From: Heterotrichella gracilis
Taxonomy: Eukaryota; Sar; Xanthophyceae; Tribonematales; Xanthonemataceae
Assembly (NCBI GenBank): GCA_032358255.1
Contig: JAULBX010026829.1
Location: 62,001 to 126,000 of the forward strand
Direction: 5' to 3'
DNA length: 64,000 bases
The notes beneath the pieces were generated by a model. That model was not told the origin of the DNA. It did no database searches and worked only from the letters and a program-made list of their open reading frames with translations. Position numbers and translations under genes: made by a program. Below are positions 56,115 through 64,000 of the stretch, one piece after another; the stretch's first letter is position 1, and each line of letters starts with the position of its first letter.

Positions 56115-57934
56115 ATGCTGTCCCCCTCACTGCCCCAGGGGCACTTTCGCTTGCATGCATCTTTTCAGAGTGCTCACATCTCCTGCATGCCGCCAAGGCT
56201 GTTGTGCCCCAGGCCAGCAAGGGAAGCCACGCAACGCACTCGCACGTGCATCTGCATGCACCCACAAGCCGCCCGAGTTGTAGATAGAAGACGGTTTATG
56301 TGTGAAACCAACCTAGTTGCCCTCCTCGCCGTGGTTGGTCCCTCGTCAGCCCTGCCACTGGCTCCGCTAGGCAAGCCGTCTGACAGGCTAGGCAACACCA
56401 AGCTACGGCTATCGACGGAAGAAGTGAAGGTGAGTTTGACGTCCCACATATCAAACCCGTGTGAAGCTGCTGTGGTCACCCATGAGTGTATGCATGCATA
56501 TGGGGCCAAAGGACGATACCGCTCCCGTTCGAGGACCTCTGTGTTAGCTTTCACGGGACGTGTGCCCATGTCTACCTGTGATAGACAACCATATGCCAAC
56601 CCGAGCACCCTTTGCTAGGATGAAACGAGCTTTCTTGGCCCCCCGACTCGAGTGCATATGAGCACAACGCGAATAGCTGTGAAGCTCAGCTCTGACAGCC
56701 AGGTGGCTGCTGCTTGCAGGAGGTGCTGCGGCGAGACCTACAAAAGGGGCAGTACTTTGTGACTGGGAACCTCACGCCAGAGGTGTTCGCCGATGACTGC
56801 AGGTTCAAGGACCCAACCAACGACATATCTGGCCTCAGCAGGTAGGCATTGACCCTAGATGACTGGTTAGCCAATGCGCGTTTACCGCGCGTACATATGC
56901 AACCCACACCCTGGGCCACGTGATGTTCATGTGGGTGGCTTGTGGGCGCGCCATGGCGCAAGCTAGGAGCCGATAGGCGTGCGTATGTGTGGTGGAGGTG
57001 GGCACGGTACTGGTGGTTGGGGGTGTGCCTAGACGGGTTGCAGGTACCGGTAGGCGAGGTGCTGGTAGAGGCTGGGTTCTGGCTGCATTTGGAATGACCC
57101 AACACCCTGCTGAGGTTGCTGTCTTATGCTGCCTCCTCAGCAGGTAGGGTTGACCCTGGCCCAGCGGCTGGCAGGAGCAGGTAGGCGCGGTGCAGATATG
57201 TGTGGACCCTGGCTGCACGTTCCAGTACCCAACCTCGGTTGGTCTGCCTCCTTAGTAGGCCTTAGTAAGAAGGCAAGCGAGGGCGGAACCTGGTAGATGT
57301 GGAGCTTGACTGCAGGTTGTATTCCGCAGCGCCCCGGTTGCTGTCACTATCCCTGCCATCATCAATGACAGCATGTGTTGCCTGCAGGTACGTCAAAGCC
57401 CTGCAAATCCTGTTTGACCCAAGCGCATCAGAGGTGAAGCTGCTCTCGATCGAGGTGACAGGCGACAAGACGATCGAAGCCACGTGGACCCTAGGGGGCT
57501 ACCTGCGCTTCCCGTGGAGGCCAAAAGTGGCAACCTTCCAAGGTAGCATTGCTTGAGGTCACACGCATTAATTAGTTAGTTAATGCATTCCAGCAATACA
57601 TGTAACTACTTAACTAACAGCCAGATTAGCTGTCAGTCTTGCGCATGCGGAGCAGCTCTGTCCTGGCACTGTTTATGTCATCTATTGACCTCGCGCGATT
57701 CTAGGCCGCACGCATGCCCCTGAACGAATTCATTTGATTTTTTTTGTTCAGTATTTATCTGTTGCCGTTACATGCAGGCTCTGGAGTATCACTGACTGCT
57801 GCGATTTTGCAGGTAGAACCGTGTACACCCTGAACGATGACAACCTAATACAGACACAAGACCAGACGTGGAGTAAAAGCGGTGCAACCGCGCTGATTGA
57901 GAGTTTCACTCCTACCTGGGGGAAGGGCAACTGA
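56115..57934 (+). CDS. DUF2358-like (NTF2-fold) protein with chloroplast/thylakoid Tat signal
   Basis: Exons 56115-56429, 56720-56841, 57388-57542, 57813-57934; 237 aa, phases agree. The N-terminus looks bipartite: an Arg/Ser-rich stretch low in acidic residues, then VVDRRRF followed by the hydrophobic LVALLAVVGPSSALPLA. Twin arginines before a hydrophobic core and an Ala-rich cleavage site are typical of Tat-dependent thylakoid-lumen proteins. The mature part resembles the plant and algal DUF2358 family, an NTF2-like fold: VLRRDLQKGQYFVTGNLTPE…CRFKDPTND…GLSRYVKALQILF…IEATWTLGGYLRFPW…FQGRTVYTLN. The biochemical role is unknown. The start chosen gives a full-length transit peptide; MCETN at 56298 would remove the plastid part. 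Confidence 0.65.
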
Positions 57935-58907
57935 AGGGGTGGTTGTGGCACAAAGCTGTATACAATGGGATGCAACAGATCACACGGACCTGTGCATCTT
58001 ATGCTAGCGCTGGTGCGGCTTGGGAGATGGGCACAACAGAATATCAGTGACGAGCCCGCTGCAGTTCGTACAAACCTTGCCAGCCTCGCTGGGCTGGGCT
58101 GTGGGCTTGGCTGTCTGCTTCAAATACAACTGCTCCTGCAGTGACAGTGCAAGCTGGTGGGTCTGCATAAGGATAAATTAAGCTGTGGCTTTGCGCCTTT
58201 CAGGGAGTGGATTTTGACTCCAGTATTATTCCCCCTCCTTACTAGGCCTATGTGAACCTCCTTCGTATGCTTATGTTCAAGGCATTTGCTTGCTAAACTA
58301 GAAACAGAGGTGCAGCAGGCATATTTGTGGGTTGTACTATAGTATGCCTTTCCCTGCTGTCAACTCGCCCACCAGTCGACTACGCACATCTCACATTCCA
58401 CCACATGTGACCTCGGACTTCAGATGACGTTTTGAGCGAGTTGACGCCAACTTTACTGCTATCGAGTAAAGAAAATAGGTCAGGATATTGGACATCGCTC
58501 AGGCTGCCACTTGTTGCTCACGAACGTTCTGAACATTGGGTCGTACGACTGGTCGCACAAAGGCCTCACGATGTCTGGCACGTGAAACCGTAGCACTTGT
58601 AGCGGTGCCAGTACTGCGCAAGGTTCGCGTTTACAGAGTAGTTATGTGGGTATTGCCTGCCACTAGCTACGGATAGCCGGCAGATGAGTTGCTGGATGCC
58701 CACAGTTGTGACTCGCTGAGCCAGTAGAGTTGAAACACCATAAAGGCAGCTGCGCTTTTGAGTTGGAAAGGAAAGAAAAGAATGCAAACCTTTGTGAACA
58801 GATTAATGTTGGGTTGACATCCTTTGAGCTTGTTGAGGCAGTTTGACAGCAGCTTTGTAAACAAAGAACCCACTTCCACACAGGAGTACTCCATCCAACT
58901 TGTGACT
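57935..58907. other. Intergenic stretch
   Basis: 3' UTR of the DUF2358-like gene and the promoter and 5' leader of the CFAP97-domain gene. The frame of the latter is open upstream to about 58824 but begins with TTG, not ATG. Nothing else recognised. Confidence 0.55.
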
Positions 58908-61643
58908 ATGGACAAGCACGCAGAGGCACCTGGAGCTGACAGTGCCCACCCACCTGATGCCATTAAACACGAGGACCATCGTGCAGTGGCAAAGCGTCTG
59001 TCTGAGAGGATATTCCAGAACGTGCTGCAAACTGCAGATCAAGATGCACCCAGCGCCACAACCACAACACCAGCACAGGACTCAGGCGACGCAGTGGAAG
59101 CAGCAGATACAGGTGTGACTCCAGAGTTTACACCAGCAGGCAACCAATTAGAGGACTCCCACGCAGCAGAAACCATGCCAGCTGGCAATACAGGTGGCGC
59201 CACAGGACAACAGCCTGAGGCACACGTGAGCAAGGTACCTACAGCAATTGCCGATGATGTTGACTCCCAGCCACCAGCACCTCCCACTGCTTATGAGGCT
59301 GCATTGAAGAGTTTGCATGACGCCACCCACCTTCACACCAGCACGGCTGCTGACACATTACCCGCCAACGAGGGTGGTAACCACGTAGACCACAATGGCC
59401 CAGCTAAGCCAAGCTCAGAGCACACCACTGAGGCACTGGCTGCAGCCCCTGGTGTGTCCCTGGAATATGTGCACATGCAGGACAACATCTTGCACACAAA
59501 CCCAACGCGCCACGAGTCCATAGGTAAAGACAGCAGGAATTGCATAGCAAGGGTTGTCCATGCTGCTATTGTGGCAAGTAAGGGCACCTTGTGAACAGAC
59601 GTGGAATTTGCATGGTGCACAGTTGTGTGCTGCTGGTGCGCAGGTTTGTGCAGCAATTAAAACCCCACCATGCACTTGCTGTTCAACACCCTCCTGCATA
59701 CAGCCTTTACACATGCCATATTTGCTCGTGTCCATCCATGCAGGTGCTGAACAGCAGAGCACCGCTCCTGAGGGGCCAGCACATGGCGCCCGCCAGCAAC
59801 CCCGTGCTGCCCAACCCACCAGCCATGAGGATGTACATCAGCACCTGGATGCCTTGCACCTGCATGAGGATGGCGGGGATGAAGATAGCGACGCGGCCTA
59901 TGATGGCGCAGACTTTGATGACCATGGCTCGGATGATGGGTCTACCATTGGGGCAGGCCGCGTGGAGACCTACATGCACCTGGTGGACCACGGCGTGGAT
60001 ATCCTGCAGATCACGACAGAGGAGCATGGTGTGAGCCCACCCGCTGGCAACAAAGCAGGTGGGCAGTGTGTTGCAGATATCTTGCTGAGGCAGTGGGTTG
60101 CATGTGTTCCAGCAGTACAGTCAGATTGACGTGTTGCTTGTGCTTAGTGATACTGGCATGGGGGACTGGGCGATGATTGAGAGGTGACAGCATTATATTG
60201 CAATAAAACGCGCCTTGCTAAATGCAATACAATTTCCTACCTATTGTCAGACTTTCAATTTTATGCTGGTTGCGTATATTTTATTTAGCTTATAATTTTT
60301 TATTTTGGTTGTTTTTGCAACATATATAATCGCGCTTACTTCAGTGTATCAATGCTAATTGCACTCAAAAGTGGCAACATGATTGGAACATGGCGCGTTC
60401 ACCTGGGGCCATTGAATTGCACAGCCTGTCCTGGTACCACCAAACCTGATGAAGGAACACCTGTGTGCATGCGCAGGCACTGGGGTGACGTCGCCTGCAC
60501 ACTCCCCAATCAAAGGGACCAACCTGACATTTTCTGGTCCACCTCATGCCGGCAGGGTGCGTTTGATCTGGGCTCCACCCTCCGATCATAAACACCTACA
60601 ACTACACCCCTGAGAGCAGATGTTTTCTTAGTTCCAAGTTGGCAATGTTCAGACAGCTTGCTGCGCTGAATCAGCTGGTACATGGATGGTGCAAAGAGTG
60701 CCAGGGCAGGGCTGGACAAGCCATGTAGGGCCCAGGGCGGATCTGCCCGTACTGGAATGCCTGTAGTAAACAAACAGCATATAGAAAGGTATTCCCAGTC
60801 GTCATTGCGTGCACTTGCTGCATGTAAGAAAATGACCTACCATAACTGCCACTGTGCAGGCCAAGCCACACAAGAAGTCCAACTTCAGCCTCAGCAAGTT
60901 TCAGGAGAGGGAGGTGCAGCTCCAGAACGAGAAGCTTGGGCACGTGCTCAACACCATCATGGCAAGGAAACCGTCTTCCATGCCAGGCATCATCAAGCTG
61001 CCATCGCCCAGCACACCTGGCAGTTTCATGGTACGCACAGCATTCAGGCATGCTGACAATGTTCCTGCATCCTCAAGGGTAGAAGCATGAGTCTTGACTG
61101 CCATCTGACAGGACGTGAATGGGGTATATTTGATGGGAAAAAGGCAGATGTAAGACGCGCGCAACATTCATGCCACCTGTTAATTAACTTGATTGCGGCA
61201 ATACATTGTGACAGGCAGTGCATGATCATTTCTATTTTGGGTGCTTCCAGGCATACGCAGAGCCCCCACCCGAGGCGCCCTCCGCCATCAACCGCCGCAA
61301 GCAGTCCACCAAGATCATCTCCGACAACCTGCTCATCTTCAAGCGCCTGCAGCAGGTGAAACCATCCATGGACACCCGCCGTGCCACCCTGGAGCGGCAC
61401 GCACTGGACCACGAAAAATACAAGGACAACATCGCCCTGTTCAAATCCCCAGCCGGCCCCTCCCCCACCACCTCTCCCAAGAAGCTGTCCCTTGTGTCCC
61501 CAGCCTCAGACATGCACAGCAGCCCCAAGGCGCTGCTCAACTCCCCGCCTGGTAAGCTGCAGCTGGGGAGCGGTGGCTGGAGCGCCACAAAGCAAGGCAG
61601 GACCAGGGCTAGGGTGATCAACAGGCCAGCCTGGCAGGAGTAG
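58908..61643 (+). CDS. CFAP97 (hemingway/KIAA1430) domain protein, putative flagellar protein
   Basis: Exons 58908-59523, 59744-60030, 60860-61030, 61251-61643; 488 aa. The first 300 residues are disordered, rich in Ala, Thr, Pro, Glu and His, without domains. A basic block follows (AKPHKKSNFSLSKFQEREVQ…KLPSPSTPGSF). The last exon has the family signature: INRRKQSTKIISDNLLIFKR then LQQVKPSMDT and EKYKDNIALF. CFAP97 family members are needed for motile cilia in animals and are found in flagellated protists, so this supports a flagellated cell. For exon 2, the donor GTGAGC after 60030 keeps phase; the later GT at 60059 does not. A GTAAGC donor at about 61551 is not needed, as the frame runs on to a stop. 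Confidence 0.75.
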
Positions 61644-61839
61644 ACAAGGCCTTGGCTTGTCATAAACATCAGGTGTTGCAACGTGCGACGGTCAAGCGAG
61701 GTCTGAACGGTTGCTTAGCGAAAGTAATTACAGCTGGTATGGTATGGTACAATTGTAGTGGTAGTGACAATGTGAAGCTGGCGTAAAACGGTGTTCAATG
61801 CACAGACCAGCTGCATATGAACTAAAAGCAATGAGGCTT

Positions 61840-62016
61840 TCATTGCTTTGGGGACCCCATAGCACGCATCCTGTCCTCAAAAACCCTATCACTCGGCTTT
61901 CCCCGCACATAATCCACCTCCTTTTTCCAGTTGCTGGTCAGGAGTACAGTTGCTAGCGTGCCCACACCACACACGGTCAAAAGGGCTAGGGACAGAGTAT
62001 CACTGAGGCGGGCCAT
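61840..62016 (-). CDS. Small single-pass membrane protein, 58 aa, unknown function
   Basis: One exon with an ATG at 62016. It has a short N-terminus, one hydrophobic helix (LSLALLTVCGVGTLATVLL) and a charged tail (NWKKEVDYVRGKPSDRVFED). This layout is common in accessory subunits of mitochondrial complexes, but I cannot assign a family. It lies 154 bases downstream of the uL14 gene on the same strand. Confidence 0.55.
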   Translation of the reverse strand: MARLSDTLSLALLTVCGVGTLATVLLTSNWKKEVDYVRGKPSDRVFEDRMRAMGSPKQ

Positions 62017-62170
62017 GGTATTCTTGTCCAGTTGAACAGTAAGAGAGAAACAGGAATACCAAGGTATTGCTAGAACACACGGTGATATCAAGTACAATAT
62101 CCGTAGAGAATGGCTTGGTGCCCAACTGGCTTGGTGCTCAATTGAATGGAAGAAAACAGCAAGAGCTTGT

Positions 62171-62527
62171 CTAGAACACGCGTGAAGCCAAGGACAAGAT
62201 CTTCATGAACTGCCTGGACCTCAGCTCGTGGGTGACAAAGCCCAACACCCGGGTGCCGATGGGCAGCCCCTTGTCATTCACCAGCACACAGGCGTTCTTG
62301 TCAAACTTGATCACGCTGCCATCCAGCCGCTGCGTCTGCTTCCTCGTCTCCACCACGACTGCTTTGCACACCGTGCCGGAGGTGATCTTGCCTCCCCTGG
62401 ACGCCTTCTTGACAGTGACGGTGATGAGGTCGCCAATTTTGGCGAAGGCTCCCTTTGTCCGGATGCACTGCACGTCTTGCGCGCCAGAGTTGTCAGAAAC
62501 CCGAAGCCAGGTTCCGGTGTAGATCAT
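62171..62527 (-). CDS. Ribosomal protein uL14, bacterial type, probably mitochondrial
   Basis: A single exon encoding 118 aa, the normal full length for bacterial-type uL14. uL14 binds 23S-type rRNA near the factor-binding site and forms an intersubunit bridge. Seen directly: VSDNSGAQDVQCIR, IGDLITVTVKKASRGGK, KAVVVETRKQ, FDKNACVLVND, GTRVLGFVTHELRS and FMKILSLAS. In green algae the chloroplast uL14 is normally plastid-encoded, so a nuclear bacterial-type copy should serve mitochondria, like HUELLENLOS-type proteins of plants. There is little or no cleavable extension. The protein begins MIYTGTWLRV. Two TGCATGCA palindromes lie 65-91 bases upstream. Confidence 0.93.
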   Translation of the reverse strand: MIYTGTWLRVSDNSGAQDVQCIRTKGAFAKIGDLITVTVKKASRGGKITSGTVCKAVVVETRKQTQRLDGSVIKFDKNACVLVNDKGLPIGTRVLGFVTHELRSRQFMKILSLASRVF

Positions 62528-63299
62528 AATGCTGCGCTAGGGCTCAGCTGACACCGAGCTTGCCCCCTACCGTACTTCCAGCTGCGTTACATGCATGCAA
62601 AACAGGCTCATGCATGCATATGGGCAACAGCTTTCGACGCGAGCTCCACTAAGGATAACAGCAGGTTGCAAGCAAGCGCTGTCAACGATAGCTTTCTGCA
62701 GAAGGGTATTTCCTTACGCCTGAAGTTCAGGTTGCAAGGCTTTGTAGCAAGGTCATTAACCATTAACCCTTTAATTAACATATTGCTGCCCCCCTGGCGG
62801 CTAGGGTAATTTGGCTCTGGCAAACCCTACCAAGTGGCAGTGCAAAAACTTCTGTTGAGGGGTCATGGCCTAGCTGTTGTTATCAAATTCAGCTATGCCC
62901 ACGTGGTTAACAGATGGTTTATGCAAGGCATCCAAAGAAGACTGACGAGGTCAGAAAATCTTCAGTCTACATAAGGGCGCCACGCCACTGACTGCCACAC
63001 ACATAACCTCACGTAACCCTTGCTAAGCATGCTCATCTGCCTATACAGTATTTCTTGAAAGCAAATAACATACAGCATAGAAAAGACTTCAACTCAACCA
63101 GTACAATCAGTCTGTTCATGTTCCTACCTAGAATGGAACCATACCATGCCACATAAGGCAGAAAGAGAGAAAAGAAAGAAACGGACCACACACAGGGGAC
63201 TGGCCAGGTGGAACACACACACGGTGTGTTGTACCTGCCCTTTCCCCCAAACTCAAGGAGATCACAGGGCAAACGGCTGTCAAACACTGCAGTCAGACG
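62528..63299. other. Intergenic stretch upstream of uL14
   Basis: Holds the uL14 promoter with two TGCATGCA palindromes (62592-62599, 62611-62618) and presumably the 3' UTR of the partial gene to the right. No gene recognised. Confidence 0.5.
62592..62622. promoter_or_regulatory. Paired TGCATGCA palindromes upstream of uL14
   Basis: Two copies of TGCATGCA sit 19 bases apart, the second extended to TGCATGCATATG. The same 12-mer recurs in the window at 359-370, 30053-30064 and 56491-56502. It is a candidate protein-binding site. Confidence 0.4.
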
Positions 63300-63827
63300 T
63301 CAGATATTGGTCCTCAACGTGCCATAGCTGGCCTTCACCACCATGCTCTGGAACTCCAGCAGCTGCTCGTCATACTCCTGGAACTGGCTGTGGTTAGACA
63401 GAACCAGCTCCTGGAGCGAGCCCGCAAGCTCTGCCAACTCTGAAACCAGATCGGCGGTCTGCACCACGCTCTGTGCACCCTCTGCGCCCAAACCCCGCGC
63501 GCCCTCCCCATACCCCCCCTGCCCACCAGCTGTCCCAGACTCGATCCCTGGTCGCACAGCCTCCCCCAGCTGCTGTTTGTCCTCCCCTGGCGCCATACCC
63601 ACCATGCCCAGGGTGGCGTTAGGCGCCTCGTTATTGCAGCCTAGCGTGCGCCTCAGCTGCAGGCACGTGTCCAGGGTGGCGCCCAGCTGCTGGAACTGGT
63701 GCTCCAGCCCCGCCACGTCAGGCTGGTCTGGGTTGTGGCCGATGCGCGCGCCGTGGGTGAGCGGCATGTGCTGGCACGCGTCCTCCAGTGCCTGCTGCAG
63801 GGTGCGCATGGCGGACCGGTGCTGGCT
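63300..63827 (-). CDS. 3' part of an unidentified gene, helical/coiled-coil protein (continues beyond the window)
   Basis: A terminal exon from an apparent acceptor (CGGCGCAG then AGCCAGCACC) at about 63827 to a stop at 63300. The frame stays open to 63980. It encodes about 175 residues: helical segments (SAMRTLQQALEDACQHM, LEHQFQQLGATLDTCLQLRR), a Gly/Ala/Pro-rich middle, then a second helical part (ADLVSELAELAGSLQELVLSNH…QEYDEQLLEFQSMV). Heptad-like hydrophobic spacing suggests coiled coils of a complex subunit. I do not recognise the family. The 5' exons are outside the window. Confidence 0.55.
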   Translation of the reverse strand, partial: SQHRSAMRTLQQALEDACQHMPLTHGARIGHNPDQPDVAGLEHQFQQLGATLDTCLQLRRTLGCNNEAPNATLGMVGMAPGEDKQQLGEAVRPGIESGTAGGQGGYGEGARGLGAEGAQSVVQTADLVSELAELAGSLQELVLSNHSQFQEYDEQLLEFQSMVVKASYGTLRTNI

Positions 63828-64000
63828 CTGCGCCGCAATGGTCGTGATTGTCATGGGAGTGGCAGTTGAATTATTCGGGTGCTCAGTGACATGCATTCCC
63901 ATTCCACCATGCAGCAAACTAGCACAGAGTCTGACATGACCGGCACCCAGCAATTCACATGGTATGGTGAAGTCTCTCAAAATCAGCTATGGTACAGAAG

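Overview
The window is nuclear DNA from a green alga (chlorophyte). The genes are split by many short introns with GT-AG ends. Coding exons are GC-rich, third codon positions are often G or C, and copies of the plant-type telomere heptamer (TTTAGGG / CCCTAAA) lie scattered through the introns and flanks. A CFAP97-domain protein points to a flagellated alga. Volvox- or Dunaliella-type telomere heptamers would fit, but I cannot name the species. No organelle or bacterial sequence, rRNA, convincing tRNA, CRISPR array, virus-like element or intact transposon was seen.

Layout. 2.5-18.9 kb (+): two tandem receptor-like protein kinases of the TKL type with matching exon lengths. The first keeps its catalytic aspartate; the second has lost it and is a predicted pseudokinase. 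Both carry a long insert in the kinase N-lobe. 22.9-28.8 kb (-): a GAF-domain protein resembling the N-terminal part of NIN-like proteins, then a RING + von Willebrand A protein of the WAV3 type. 29.9-31.7 kb (+): a small protein with a likely chloroplast transit peptide. 33.2-39.3 kb (-): a complete half-size ABCG transporter. 41.4-53.3 kb (-): a large chromatin protein with MBD, FYRN/FYRC, DDT, WHIM-like and PHD modules, as in plant MBD9. 54.8-55.8 kb (-): microsomal glutathione S-transferase 3. Divergent from it at 56.1-57.9 kb (+): a DUF2358-like protein with a thylakoid Tat signal. 58.9-61.6 kb (+): CFAP97-domain protein. 61.8-64 kb (-): a 58-residue membrane protein, mitochondrial-type ribosomal protein uL14, and the 3' end of an unidentified gene.

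The most unusual property is structural. Across nearly every multi-exon gene, short pieces that span an exon edge (end of exon plus splice site plus start of intron) are repeated two to four times in tandem inside the neighbouring intron, usually together with telomere-type heptamers. In three genes the stop-codon end of the last exon is likewise repeated into the 3' flank. One duplicated exon is still in frame with both splice sites, and one stretch of telomere-like heptamers has become coding. Several foldback sequences, one a perfect 32-bp palindrome, and a strongly recurrent palindrome TGCATGCA (often TGCATGCATATG) complete the picture.

Exon coordinates were worked out by hand from reading frame, splice consensus and, where possible, comparison of the two kinases or known family motifs. 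They have not been checked against transcripts.
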